From positions 26,540 through 90,539 of the forward strand of contig DF241079.1 in NCBI GenBank assembly GCA_000507305.1: a stretch of DNA of 64,000 nt, given 5' to 3'. The translations under genes and the position numbers were made by a program. Shown here in pieces: positions 1-11,223 of this stretch. Origin of the DNA: Breviolum minutum Mf 1.05b.01. Taxonomy: Eukaryota; Sar; Dinophyceae; Suessiales; Symbiodiniaceae. The notes under the pieces were generated by a model that worked only from the letters and a program-made list of their open reading frames with translations, searched no databases and was not told the origin of the DNA. Position 1 is the first letter of the stretch, and each line of letters begins with the position of its first letter.

Positions 1-9
1 AGGCATCCC

Positions 10-1574
10 TCACTTCTTCTTGTCGTCCTTCTTCAGACCTCCTCCTTTTTCGTCTCCTTTCCGGTCTCCTCCTTTGTCTCCTTTCTTTCCATCCTTCCCT
101 TTGTGATCCCTTCTCTGCCAGTACCCTTTGTCTCCTTTCCAAGAGTCTGCTTTCCACCAGTCTCCTCCTTTGCCCCCTTGGTTTCGAAGTTTCATCTCCT
201 CCTTCACTTCCTGAATGGCTTCCCTTCTCTCGAGGTGTGAAGCCACCGCCTCCGTCTCCTGAGGAAGCAACTCTATACGTTGGCTCACCCGATAGTCCCC
301 ACCATTGCTGGTGAGTTCCAATGACTTCAGGCGCTGCAGCCCAACGTCCATTGCTTCTGCCACTCGACCCTGCAAGGTCAAATCGCAAAGGTAAGCAATG
401 GTCATTGCTTCCCGTGAGATTCCTCCCGACATCTTGCCCCTCAAAACTGTCCTGTAGTAGTGAAGGATCAAGGGAGGAATGACACCACTTGTCTCCTGAG
501 ACCACATCTGGCCCGAGGCTGTGATGAGGTGGTCCCTCATCTCTTCCACGGCTTGGCAAGCCAAAGCTCCTGGACATCTCTTCCCCACGGCTCTGACCCG
601 TTGCGTCTCCGGAAAGATGTTCTCGGGGCTTAAGGAGCGACTGGAGCTGCTGCTGGAGCTGGACTGACTGCTGGAAACCCTCTTCTTGGTTTTCCCAACT
701 TCTTCCTGGCCAATCTTCGAAAACTTCTTCGAATGTCCGGGTCTGGATCCAAGCCAGTCCCCCCAAACACACCTTGAAGAGGCATTCTTCCTCTCGGCCT
801 CCGACCTCCAGGAGAGAGATCCTCCCTCTTCTCCCGTGCAATCCTTTCCTCTTTCTTTCTTTCTTTTTTCTCTTTTTCTTTTTTCTTTTCCTTCTTCTTC
901 TTCTTTTTTCTCTTCTCCTTGCTGGAACTGGTCGATGGGCTTGAACCTTTGGGAGCTTTTGGAAGCTCCCCCTCTGGGACTACGCCCACACTCCTCCTCA
1001 GATCTTTCAACTCGTCCGGTCTGCCATCTTCTAGGCAAGTCATCCATGGCTGAGTCAACCCAGCCTTCACCAAACGAACCCTATGGCCGTGGTAATAGTC
1101 GTCACCCACGCTCTCAGAAGGACAACTGGGAGAGCACAAGTGGACCCTCAAATTGTCCAGCTTATGCCCACTCCCCCACCGCAACAGCTTCTCTGAGGTT
1201 GTCCCTTTCAGCTCAAGCTCAATCTCCTTCCTTCCTGCGTCTTCGTGGTATCGTCTTACCACACCAGCAGCGTCACAAGGGCTCTGCCAGTAGCTGCCTT
1301 CGAAGGCAACGAAAATCCCTTCTTTCCACTGAGCACCTCCCACCTTCTCGGCGTTTACAACACCTCCTTCTTCAAAGGAGAGCTCAGTTCCCGGCCGCTC
1401 AACTTCAGCCTCTGGGATCTCTGCAGCTGGCCTTCTCAAAGCTCCTCCACGAGGCCGTCTGGGTCGAGGAGCCGCTTTACCTCTTGCTTTCGCTTTTGCT
1501 TTTCCTTTCGCTTTGGGCAATGCCTTGGCTTTTCCCGCTGCTTTGGCCTTAGCAGCAATGACCTTTGGAGGCAT
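10..1574 (-). CDS. Gag-like ORF2 of retroelement (one frameshift)
   Basis: ATG at 1574 (MPPKVIAAKAKAAGK...) opens a strongly basic Lys/Ala-rich N-terminus, resembling a histone-H1-like nucleic-acid-binding tail. A globular segment with WKEGIFVAFEGSYW follows, then a long Lys/Glu charged stretch. That frame ends at 630, but near 690-710 coding moves to the frame beginning VSSSQSSS and continuing through a helical region (LSPENIF, then ALACQAVEEMRDHL and HYYRTVLRGKMSGG) into a Gly/Lys/Asp-rich tail ending KKDDKKK with TGA at 12-10. One indel therefore separates the two halves. An alternative upstream GTG (1577) is in frame, but ATG is preferred. Another ATG lies 3 nt after the stop (6-4) and may open the next ORF beyond the window. 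Role inferred: RNA-binding or particle protein of the element. Confidence 0.65.
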
Positions 1575-2456
1575 CACCGACGGTAACGACCAGTATCACG
1601 ACCACGATGTCTTCCGTAGTCACGAAGCCACTGCCGCTGATGTTCTCTCTTTTTGAGTCCTTTGTTCTTTTTCTGCTTTTTCTTTTTCTGGTCAGGAGCT
1701 TGAGGTCGACGATGAACTGGTGCAGGGGCTTGAGGACGACGATGTCCAGCAGGGATTGGCCCTACCCACTTACGGTCTCTGCCAGGACTATGGGATGGGG
1801 CCTAGGCTGTCTTACCTCAGGAGGACGTCCAGAACTGGAAGCCCTCCCTCCAGGATTGGCTCGCTCTCCAAGTGAAGGGTCAGTCTCGGCGGATCCTTCT
1901 TCAGACTTCTTCACCCTCCTCCCGGGGTTCAACAGGAGGGGCTTCGTCAGCTGGCCTGACCTTCTTGGGTCTGGGACTTAAAGGAGACTCTTTCTTGACC
2001 TCGATGGCCTTGTGACCTCTGCTTCTACTTCTCTCTTCTCTCCTCCTTCTTCTTTTGCTAGACCGCGACCTTCGATGATGCCTGGACTCCCTTCTGTCAG
2101 GAGTCCTCTCTCTTCTCCTCTCGCTTCTCCCAACCGCAGGAGAGGCCTCACTCCCTACTCCCTCCCGATGCCAAAGGAGAGGGTGTTCCAGGAGGTGCTT
2201 TGCCAGTTGTTGCAGGCGCAGGAGGTTCAGGAGTAGGCACAGGTACTGGCTGGTTAGCCCAGTACCTCTCTGCCTCCTCAAGAATCACCCTATGGCACTC
2301 CCGGACCCTTTGAGCTATGAAAAACCCAATCGGTCCAGGGCACCTCCCACTTGCCACAAAAAGCCTCAACCGCACTAAGCTCTCGCAGGTGAGGCAAACT
2401 GGTCCCGGCCCGTATTTGCCCTGACACTCAGAACAAGTGACAGGTCCCTCATACAT
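1574..2456 (-). pseudogene. Frameshifted retroelement ORF1 (zinc ribbon, RS-rich, basic tail)
   Basis: The start at 2456 (MYEGPVTCSECQGKYG) leads into a C-x2-C-x9-C-x2-C pattern, a probable zinc ribbon, followed by a Pro-rich linker. Near 2150-2165 the sense shifts to a frame rich in Arg-Ser/Arg-Arg pairs (SRSSKRRRR), which stops at 1901. A further frame (SEEGSAETDPSLGERANPGG) runs to a stop near 1765. The last frame (GPIPAGHRRPQAPAP... ending GRYRR) stops at 1576-1574. Each piece looks protein-like, so the four frames are best read as one ORF broken by about three indels. The final TGA overlaps the ORF2 ATG as TGATG. It could instead hold small introns, but no intron that restores the frame was found. 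Confidence 0.5.
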
Positions 2457-3257
2457 GAGCCGAAACTACGACATCAAACACCACAATCCTCATCTTTAAA
2501 ACCGGGGGCGTATATTCATATATTTGTATATACTTGTAGAAATTAATTATATTCTACGTACATTTACCTCGCATCTTTTACCGGAACCTTCTCGTCAATT
2601 TTTTCCTTGGCAATGTTGTGTGGTTGGCTCAAGTGCATCACCAACTCAAACCGCGTCGAGAGTTCCGGGCAATAGACAATGGACCAGCTACTTGGATTTT
2701 GCTACGTGATCACATGAAGGAGGTAAAGGGCTTACTCAAAGCAGTATGTATATTATGTATTTATATGGATGTATCTAAAGTAGCAATTTGATAGTATATT
2801 TAGGATACGTTTGATTCTGGTGACTTTTTTAAGGAACAGCTACTGTAGTGTTTGAAATTGGATGCTTTTGCTACAGGTTGTGGGCTGTGTGCGTATCCAG
2901 CTGTAATTAATAGTCTTCAGAAATCTCTATACTTTGGAATATGCCCCGGACAAGGCCAGTGATGTAGGAAACCAGTACCGGAAAAATAAGACCTCACCCC
3001 ACTATGTGTGATTTAGTATGCGAATCCTCCAAAATTGCCTTCGTTCAGGTTTTAGGAATTCTTCTAACTTGCCAAGATAATAGAGTAGTTGGGATCAAGT
3101 ATTTCTATACTATCTCATAAAGAAAAGGGGCAAAAACTTTTGATACCGGAGAACCTAAGCAACTGATGATGTATGTCATCCTAAGCGAGGCAGCCTCAAT
3201 ACTGTTGGCCTTGCAACCTGCCGGTAAGCAGTTTTCATGGTTGGTTGATCCATCCTA
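2457..3257. other. No gene seen between retroelement and first plus-strand exon
   Basis: AT-rich DNA with only short chance ORFs. A TTGGCTCAAG decamer near 2625 matches the end of the dinoflagellate spliced leader as I remember it, but it is too short to call a relict. Confidence 0.4.
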
Positions 3258-3354
3258 AGTGGTGGTTTCAAATGTCTTTTATTTTCACCCCTACCTGGGG
3301 AGACGATTCAATTTGACCCATATTTTTCAAATGGGTTGGTTCAACCACCAACTA
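3258..3354 (+). repeat. Dispersed repeat family A, copy 1
   Basis: Begins GTGGTGGTTTCAAA and ends GGTTGGTTCAACCACCAACT, with imperfect inverted ends (TGGTGGTT / AACCACCA). The same ends and inner parts (a CTGGGGAGA block and ATATTTTTCAAATGGG) recur reversed at 52046-52151, and partly at 39607-39670. Confidence 0.65.
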
Positions 3355-3655
3355 GCATCTATTTACAGCGGACCTATCCATCCGTGGTGCAGCCCTAGAC
3401 TGAAAACACTAGTATGGAGTCCTTTGTTTTTTAGGATCCCTTTGGGATTCTTGGCTAAATCAACATCAAATCAATGGATGGATCTACTACAGATGTCATA
3501 AACCGTCCACAAAAAAGGCTTGTTGATTGGAGGAATCCTTCCAAAAGGATCAACGAAAATTCAGCATGGTGAAACATGCATGTTCGCCGGTATGAACAGT
3601 CATTGATTGAATCGATAGAAGAGTTTTGTTTCAATGGAGAAAATGATTCCCCAAG

Positions 3656-3955
3656 ATTGACTTGGATGACCTAGCAAGATCTGATCTTGCAAGTAAGAAG
3701 CCAATCTCTTGCACTGTTGCGGGATTTCAAGATACTAAAGTTTCAAGAAATCACCTGGTGAATATCCACTTGGATGACGAAAAAACCACGAGGCCTGTCC
3801 AGCGTCAGCGATCTGTCCATTTCTCAGAGGAGGTGGAAACGCGACCTTTGGAAGAGTTCCATGGGGCAACCAAGGCAGATAGCAATTTACCCACCTGTGA
3901 CTTGACTTCGGAAGTGCGGATTCATCAGGGTGTCGCAAAAACAGAGGGTCGACAA
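3656..3955 (+). CDS. Exon-like ORF, 100 codons, with candidate RVxF motif
   Basis: Acceptor CCCCAAG at 3655 and donor GTTTGA at 3956 bound exactly 100 codons, phase 0. The peptide starts IDLDDLARSDLASKK and contains QRSVHFSEEVETRPLEEF. The RSVHF segment fits the general PP1-docking pattern [KR]-x-[VI]-x-F. That pattern is short and common, so the function is only a suggestion. No domain recognised. It is the first of the plus-strand exon islands. Confidence 0.45.
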
Positions 3956-4208
3956 GTTTGATTGATGAATTTATACCACCTGGAAAGGATTGATGGTGTT
4001 TTTCCACTCCCATGGATGTCGTGGTTTATGGCCCCTTAGAAATCGCCACCGAACTTGGGAGTGAACTTCTAAAGGTGTCAAGGTGGTGATGGACAGGCAT
4101 GGACCAGAATCTGTGGGCCTACTGGTACAGACCATTTGTGACCCCTAAATTGCCCCTAAAATATCATAAAATATCCTTAGTTTGGTTGAAGTGTTGTATG
4201 TCTCAAGG

Positions 4209-4277
4209 CTTTTTTGTTGTTTTTGTTGTTTTTGTTGTTTTTGCTGTTGTTGCTGTTGCTGTTGCTGTTGTTGTTGT

Positions 4278-4366
<89 letters not shown>

Positions 4367-4376
4367 TTGTTGTTGT

Positions 4377-4411
<35 letters not shown>

Positions 4412-4462
4412 TTGTTGTTGTTGTTGTTGCTGTTGCTGTTGTTGCTGTTGTTGTTGGTGGTG
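4209..4462 (+). repeat. Hexanucleotide microsatellite (GTTGCT)n, CAA/CAG on the other strand
   Basis: About 250 bp of GTT/GCT triplets, mostly in a GTTGCT six-base period and flanked by (GTTTTT) units. On the minus strand one frame reads an almost pure glutamine run of about 90 residues; on the plus strand frames read poly-Leu, poly-Cys and poly-Val/Ala. All frames being open argues that the ORFs are by-products of the repeat and not genes. It lies between plus-strand exons, probably in an intron. Confidence 0.9.
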
Positions 4463-4742
4463 GTGGTGTTGGCCAGCGAATGATTTCCTTCCGAATTGGC
4501 ATGCGAATAAAATTTCCTGTAGGGGAGGGTTCAATTTCACATGCAGAGTCTTTGAGGATGGTTGTTGATGTGCACTCAAATTCTACATCCAACATAGAAC
4601 TGTCAACAGCATATGCGGACCCTGAAATGTTCAGGGATACCCCCAAAAAATGAAATGTGCATCAAACTACCACTGTTTTGTAGATTTTTTGATAATCTAA
4701 TATCTCTGAATCAATGACTAGGACTATGTCAAATTTTCGCGT

Positions 4743-4894
4743 CATATGAGCCACGAAAAAAACCTTGGTTGGTTGGGTTATCTAGGGGATTATACTACCC
4801 AGTTACTGTATATAAGGATTATAATAAACCATTATAAGGACCTTTACCAATCAGTATAAAGGAAAGTAGGAGGGTTTTTTTCGTGGCTCATATG
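4743..4894. mobile_element. MITE-like element with perfect 22-bp terminal inverted repeats
   Basis: Left arm CATATGAGCCACGAAAAAAA plus CC (4743-4764) is the exact reverse complement of the right arm (4873-4894). The 108-bp centre is AT-rich and partly self-complementary and codes for nothing. No target-site duplication is obvious (flanks TCGCGT / CATCAC). Size and structure fit a non-autonomous DNA transposon or an introner-type element. It sits between two plus-strand exons. Confidence 0.75.
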
Positions 4895-4926
4895 CATCAC
4901 CAGCATGTTTTGAGGCTACTACTTAG

Positions 4927-5114
4927 CAACAACGGGAAGGACTTCTTATGAGGGTGAACATCAGTGGATTATCGAGCTGGAGAAAGGTTGGAGCGTTTGG
5001 CTTCCAGGAAATGAGCCCTTTCAAGGAAGTACGGATCAACCAATGCGATATACCTTGGGCGCCTTGGTTCCGAAGAGATGGTCCGTTGGTGAAGATGTGG
5101 GGATTCAAATCTAG
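4927..5114 (+). CDS. Exon-like ORF with Trp-rich segment
   Basis: Acceptor TACTTAG at 4926. The chosen frame reads TTGRTSYEGEHQWIIELEKG, then WSVWLPGNEPFQGSTDQP and MRYTLGALVPKRW, to a stop at 5112. The spacing of Trp, Pro-Gly and Tyr-Thr-Leu-Gly resembles small WWE-like beta domains in dinoflagellate proteins, but this is from memory and weak. A second plus frame (FQEMSPFKEVRINQCDIPWA) is also open to 5117 and cannot be excluded. The exon may end at a donor before the stop. Confidence 0.4.
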
Positions 5115-6070
5115 ATGAGACTTTTGGGTGAATCACGAGTTCAGATGTCAACTTTGAGTTGTTTTTAAAGAAATCTTTTTGGCATACCACACTTAGAACC
5201 TATTATTGGGACCAATGCAGATATTGTTGTGGTGATGTTTCATTCAGTCTCTCAATGATGATATATTAACATGTATACACGCACTCGAGTCATACATTTG
5301 TTGATATCTCTGTATATATGTATAAGATTGTATAAGTTGGGAGGGAGAAAGACTCAAATCAGCCCTGCGGTTTTATACTATGATTTACTTGTTCCAAGGG
5401 ATTGCAGGTTGTCCTCAAGATTGGTGGGCAACACGTTTTCTGCAATGTGAATCAATCATGTTTGACTTTGGTGCCAGTTACATGATTCTGAAATCAGCAG
5501 CAGATGCAGATTCTCCAGACGATTGCCCTTGCTTTCAGCCAGTGTAATGTTCTCCCATAGAAGTGGAGGATGACCCTTTAAAAGACTCAACCCATTTTCC
5601 CTCCCAGAGCTCCTTGTTTCCCACTGAAATGCCTCCGGGACCAACACGTCAAGCTGTCGTTTTTTCTGCACTTGAGGTCGTTATGACTTTGAGGTTCACT
5701 TTGAGTCTGAGACACGTGGTACGCAGCGAAATTTGACCACTGGCAAGATTCGACGGATTCAACGTGTGCAGAAAGGTGAAGCCTTTCCAGCATGGGAGAC
5801 TTGGAGTTTTTTTGAGCCCGATGCGTAGGGACAGTGGATATCACTAAATATTCACTGCACCCAAAAAAAATGGAAATTGTAAAGGGAAGTGCCCAGAGTG
5901 CTTTGAATCCTTCACATTCCTTTGACTGTTATTTTTGTTCCAGAAGATGAACCATCAATTTTCGCTCTTGGGTTTTTCATCCATCTTTTTTGAGACCTTA
6001 TGTCATTGCTCTTACAAAAAATACTGGTGACCCAAAAAAACTCAGTGGAAGTCGCATCACTCCAATTCAG

Positions 6071-6172
6071 GAGGGCACCGGTCTCCGTCGTCGTCCAGCT
6101 GGGCCGGTTCAGAAGCCGGCCAACGAGAAGATGGGCCATGGCGGCCATGACGCTGTGCGGCGTGGTGCCTGG
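6071..6172 (+). CDS. Short GC-rich exon, 34 codons
   Basis: Polypyrimidine-poor acceptor AATTCAG at 6070 and donor GTACAA at 6173 bound 34 codons (EGTGLRRRPAGPVQKPANEK...). GC is well above the flanks. The minus strand and another plus frame are also open here, so the frame is uncertain. No domain recognised. Confidence 0.35.
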
Positions 6173-6942
6173 GTACAACAGGAAGCCTTCAAGACCTCAA
6201 CAGTGATGTTGGATAGAGGAAATCCTGCAGCTATTGGGAGTTTTTTTCGCAGAATAGTTGATGCATTTTGGGTGATGCAGGATCTTTTGCAACAGAAGTA
6301 TTGTGATGGAAGAAATTTGCCTAAGGTTGCCTATGGTTTCAAGAAAATACGAAGAATCCAGACAATGTGTTTTCGCCCAGTGGGATGGGATTTCGTCCAC
6401 AAATTCCGTTCTGGGGCTAAGGTGAACCGCTCCTGAATATTTACTGGATAGGAAAATTGCCTTCGACTTTTAGGATGAAAACGTGAAGAGTTGCAGAACC
6501 ATATTTTTACGGTACTTGTTCGTTCTGTAAAAAATTGCTATATAATATATATATATGATATATATGTCTCATATATGATAAGTTTGTTGTGGGAAAATTG
6601 ATGAATGACCCGGTTGAGGACCAAGCAAGCCTTTTTTTGTTCAAGATGAGCACAAAGAGTTCTCCACAAAGCGAAATTTAATTTTCCTCCATGGTAACTG
6701 GTAGTGGTTGCAGATTGAACCTTACTTGGATCACTTCTAAGAAATGCAAAAAGGATTACCAAAGCGTGGTGTAGAAAATGTCACATGCAGAATCATTGGC
6801 CCTCCAAAATTCAACATGAAACCTGAAAATCATTACTTCCAATGTCTGGATGTTTTTCCATGGGCTTCATTTTTAGAGTCCATTATTAGTTATTCGGGAG
6901 TGAAATGTTACCTTGATCTAGTAGATGGGCTTCCGTGATTAG

Positions 6943-7030
6943 GTGGCTATGGTGGAGGCCGCCCACCAGCTGTCCAGCCCGGGGCCATGGACAAGAAAGC
7001 CTCGGAGAAACTTGCCTATGAAATAATGAG
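6943..7030 (+). CDS. Short exon, Gly/Pro-rich start
   Basis: Acceptor GATTAG and donor GTTTCT (7031) bound a frame reading GYGGGRPPAVQPGAMDKKAS, then EKLAYEIM. This is clearly more GC-rich than its surroundings. The reading starts with two bases completing a codon from an upstream exon. Function unknown. Confidence 0.45.
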
Positions 7031-8355
7031 GTTTCTGGGTGTCGAACGCAACAAACAACATCAAACAACTGACAACTGATCATGGCTCAAAGGTGAGGGT
7101 TCAACAAAAACCGATGCAGTTTCATCCGCATTTGACGTTGGTCGATACAATTGGGTTGTCCCAACAAAATCTTGCGGCATACCTGGTCCGGCTGTTGTTT
7201 CTCGGTGGACCATACTACAGACCGAGTTTTTTTAGGTGGTTGAACCATGCCTCTTGAGACTTCTCGAAGCCGTTCCTTTGAAACCTGCCAACCATAAGCA
7301 AAATCATGGAGATTGATACAAAATTATTTACACATGCCTGGATCATCCTAGATCTAGGTGGACAGAAAAATCACTCCCAAAACGGACATGTCCAACTGTG
7401 ATATCTGGCCGAATCACGATGTCGCACGTCATAGAGAATGGGGTGATTGTGTAGGGTCTTCCCAGAACTTCACCCTTGTTTCAAGATTCCCAATTTTCCG
7501 GGTTAGTGAAACATTGTGAAACTTTTTATTTGATACACATATTGCACCAGAATATACCAGACTATACCCATTTTGGAGAAATTGGCTTCTCCACCGGTTG
7601 TCATTTGTAGATGAACTCGCAGTTTAAATCACCCCGGCCATCAGGACTCATCGACCACAGGTGTCTCACGCAGCGTACCCTGGAGCTGGATTGCCACGGT
7701 ATATGAGGCCCTTGAAGTCAAAGGCTTAAGGCGCCTCGAGTTGCAGATTGCAGGCCCCAACCCATTTGGGTGGTGGTTTCCCCACAAAAAGTGGCGCATT
7801 GGCCAGTAGAAACGCAATGGCGCTATTTTTTGGTTCTTCTGCCAAGAGAATAGAAGAACTTCGAAACTCAGGGAAGAGAGATTTCCATTTTACTGATATG
7901 TCTCAAACAGGTTGAAACCACCACCTGGAATCATCTCAATGGTGCTTGACGGATTTTTCTTACATTTCCAGGCATATTCAGAAAAAGTATGAATGCCGTG
8001 TTGATAGGGTTGAAACTCATTGAAACTAGCACCAATCAGAAGATGACTCGGGATTCAAGCTGCCATTTAGATGGCAGAGCATCGCACCAACCTGTACATG
8101 TCGCGGGTTGAGATGGAACTCCGTTTCTGTCAGCAAAGTGGATTAGGAATTTGTATACTGTAGTTGACTGGCAGGTTTACTACCGATATGTGATGCACTT
8201 GAGCTTGTGAGATTCGTATTGATAAGGGCCACTGCGCATAGTTGGCAGAATGTTTTTTTCATGTCACACATGTCGGCAGGAAGAAATTGTATACTCTATA
8301 TCTAAGTTGCTGAGCAACTTTTGTTAATGTCATTATTTTTTGCGGTGTGGACAAG

Positions 8356-8408
8356 AACACATTGCAGCCACCGTGGCCAGCGCGCTGCGGCAGCATTTAA
8401 AAGCCTGG
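8356..8408 (+). CDS. Small helical exon
   Basis: Acceptor ACAAG at 8355 and donor GTGATT at 8409. The frame reads HIAATVASALRQHLKAW, an amphipathic helix. High GC against an AT-rich flank supports coding. No family recognised. Confidence 0.4.
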
Positions 8409-8623
8409 GTGATTGGCCCACGGAACTGAAACGATGATTCACTGCACCAGGTAGAAGCGAACCCTGGTGGGTGGGGAAGCGTTTGCGGTTGACCCTGCGG
8501 CATTGTAATGGAGTGTATGCAAAAAAGCGTCACAGGCGGCCAAGCATGTGACAGCCTGTGTTTGCTTACTCAGAGAAGACCTTTACTACTGGTTAGTAGT
8601 TACTAGCTCCTATGAATCTTTAG

Positions 8624-8786
8624 ACACCTTATGGAAAGCGAAATCCTTTGCCAGCAGTGGCAAGTTTGATGAGCAAACATGATGAGACGATGAGCAACAA
8701 GTTGAAAGGAGTGTTGGAGTTCTTCGCAAGAGGTGTCCCACAATTTCCTGCAGAGATGCCCCTATGCATTCTCGTCAACCTAGACT
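8624..8786 (+). CDS. Exon without ATG, PYGKRNPLPAVASLMSKHD...
   Basis: Acceptor TCTTTAG at 8623 and donor GTAGGA at 8787. The open frame continues to a stop at 8822. It includes LKGVLEFFARGVPQFPAEM and PLCILVNLD, a hydrophobic and evidently folded segment. Nothing here identifies the protein. Confidence 0.5.
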
Positions 8787-8824
8787 GTAGGAATATGACC
8801 ATGTATATACCTGCACTATCATAA

Positions 8825-10193
8825 AGTATACGCAACACCAGATACATGTGAACACATGCCAATATTTCTAAATATATAGATTTACATCAACGCATCATGG
8901 AACTTGTCAGCAAATGCATTAAGAAAAGAACGGCTGCTTGTGGACCAGATCAGACACAAAAGCAAAGCATGCCTATGACTATGTTGTGTTTTCTATACCT
9001 GTTCCCGAGAACTAGGTGGCATTTCTATCAAAGAGTGTGAACACAAGGACGACTTTTTAGCCCAGGAAGGTATCTCCATTCAAGACCCCGTGTTTCACAC
9101 TAACCATGGCATGCTGGCCATACCTCCTGACGTGTAGTCATACGTAGCCAAGCAAACTCCTGAGAAATGCTATTGATGCGAAAGTATTAAAGATAGCATG
9201 CAATTAGATGCAGCAGGTGATGGTATCATCCCGGACACACTGAAGCACATGTTTTTTTGAAACGGATTCCTTGATTTGTTTGCAGTTGGGGCTTCAGCCA
9301 TACCACTACCTCCATTCATCCACTATGTTATGTATTGTTTGCCCCGCTAGCTTTGGTTCCATTCGATGCACAGGAAGGGAGGTAAAGTACTTATATGTAA
9401 GTGCTGTTGTTTAGCAATCGCAAGTGATTGGGATCAAATCACGATGATAAACATAGGCTGTAAACATATACGCTTGCACACAACCTCTGGGAGTATCATC
9501 TCTTCTGGTTGAATACCAAGAGTGAAAGTAGATGGTGCAATGGAAGGCTACGTGTTATAAAAGCATGGATGAAACCCTAGAGTCCAAGATTTGTCCCTAC
9601 ATCTTCGGAAACAAAGCCCGCCAAAGATGATACGTTCAAAAAGAGAAATAAGGCAGAAGATTTCATGAGCTTTCTAGATAATATATACCCTGACCCGTAG
9701 CTTTGATTGCTTGCAACATCCACCATCTCCCCCATGTATATACTACCAACCAGTATAGCAAAAAAATCCCGGAGGGAAGCGGATCAAATTTTGGTCAGGT
9801 GTTGATCGAGACCTGCAAATTGCGGATCCCTGACGTGACCAACTTCTATCAGGCCTGGTTTTTGGGTGTTTGGCCCTGTTGACCCCCGTTGAATCAAGTG
9901 GAAAATGTGTGTGTGTGTGTGATTTGGTAGGGTTCGAAAAAAATGCAAAAATGATGAAAAGCACATGGGGGGTCTTAGTGCCTGGTTCTTTGGATGTTTC
10001 ATACTCCAGGAAACAAGGATTTCCCGTATCACAGTATCAGATATCTGGCTGGGAGGGGTAGCATTAGCTGGCGAATGATTTTGACGGTGCTTCTGGATGC
10101 ATTTTGTATGCTCCTGGCCATATGCATCTATATCAATGTTCCATCCCACTCGAAATAGCAATGGTTTCAGATATTCGGATGACCGTTTTCAAG
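8825..10193. other. Probable intron, no gene seen
   Basis: AT-rich sequence with only short chance ORFs on both strands, including a (GT)n run near 9908. Nothing with paired splice signals and protein-like composition was found. Confidence 0.35.
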
Positions 10194-10315
10194 ACGTGCA
10201 ACGATTGTTCCAAACCCCAAAGGCCTTGTTGCAGAGCATGAGTTCCACCAAAGCCCTCCAACCACTGAGATTGGATAAGGTGCGGAAGCCGGCCAAGCGG
10301 TTGGGGTTTAGGAAG
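10194..10315 (+). CDS. Basic exon ending in an Arg/Lys-rich stretch
   Basis: Acceptor TTTTCAAG at 10193 and donor GTGAAG at 10316. The frame reads VQRLFQTPKALLQSMSSTKA then LQPLRLDKVRKPAKRLGFRK. An earlier donor (GTGCGG after LDK) is possible. Lys/Arg-rich, function unknown. Confidence 0.45.
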
Positions 10316-11114
10316 GTGAAGGTGAATCTTGTGGTCTTTGTGGATGGATGACTTCATGGTCCAGGTGAATCATTGCCAGTTTTTCAGTCAAAACATATGG
10401 AGATTTTGCTGATTTCCCAACTCGCACCAAGTCCTTTTACTGATCTGAGATCCGTTCCATCTTAGGCACAAAATTTGGAGAATGTCTAGTTATCAGGTTG
10501 AATCATGTTGAATCTGGTCTGGTTCATCATACTTACCCCCTTTAACTTGTTATGTTGGTGCACCTCCATCCATGCCAGGAAGATGCCCAAGCAGCCATCT
10601 ATTACGGTATGATTTGGTCCAACCCTTCGGACCGGAAGTGGTGAAAAAAGGGTGAACTTGGTGTATGAAAGTGTGTGCATTTTTTATTGCACGTTTTTTT
10701 AGAAATGGCAGCTGGGTTTGTAGTTTTTATGTTTTTTTTTCTAGATCCAGATGTTTGTTTCAGATTTCTGCTGTTGTTCCTTTTTTTTAAGGTTCTGATT
10801 TCAAGTCTCCGGGAAACCATTATTTCGGTTTACCCTAGACCTTTTCCGGCTGTGAGGACTGGGCTGGAATCCCTATCGAGATGGACACCGGCGAGATTTG
10901 TTGGGAGGTGCCGGACCTTCGCAGGATTTGTGTGGTCAAAGGTGCTTTCCAAGACGATAAGGGAGAGCAACCCTGTATTTTGCTGGATAGATTATTCCGG
11001 AAAGATCAGGATACTTTTTATCAGGGTACTTGCACTACTTAAACTAGTTCGTATCAGTATATACTATTTCTAAAGGTCTGCACTTTAGGTTTCCTGTGTT
11101 TTGAAAGAAAACAC

Positions 11115-11223
11115 CATGTGCCGCTCAGTCCGACACATTGAGCAGCAACTGGAAATTGGCAGACTATTTGCCTCCTGCGGTGACTTGCTGGCATATTGCG
11201 GGAATGGGATTTTGAACCTTCCA
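11115..11223 (+). CDS. Exon-like ORF MCRSVRHIEQQLEIGRLF...
   Basis: The frame reads MCRSVRHIEQQLEIGRLFAS and CGDLLAYCGNG before a possible donor GTGATA at 11224; the stop is at 11236. An acceptor just before CAGCAACTG (11143) would make the exon shorter. Composition is protein-like; no domain recognised. Confidence 0.4.

Larger units (their letters stand above)
1..2456 (-). mobile_element. 5' part of a dinoflagellate-type retroelement
   Basis: Minus-strand block holding two successive ORFs: a short Cys-rich/RS-rich ORF1 and a gag-like ORF2. It continues past the left edge, where a polymerase would be expected. It is richer in GC and in Lys/Arg/Ser codons than the rest of the window and runs antisense to the plus-strand exon array that follows. 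At least four frame changes are needed to read it through, so this copy is decayed, or the assembly has indels. No reverse transcriptase, integrase or LTR is visible, so the class (LINE-like or Ty1/copia-like) is open. The family assignment rests on remembered resemblance to repeated Symbiodiniaceae proteins. Confidence 0.65.

Noticed and set aside
2615..2640. Relict dinoflagellate spliced leader (TTGGCTCAAG)
   Set aside because: Only ten bases match and no gene starts downstream.
4145..4579. Minus-strand 144-residue polyglutamine ORF
   Set aside because: All frames through the GTT/GCT repeat are open, the flanking residues look random, and it lies on the strand opposite to the surrounding exons.
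7660..7800. Possible plus exon (VSHAAYPGAGLPRYMRPLKSKA)
   Set aside because: Two frames are open and no donor fits; could not choose.
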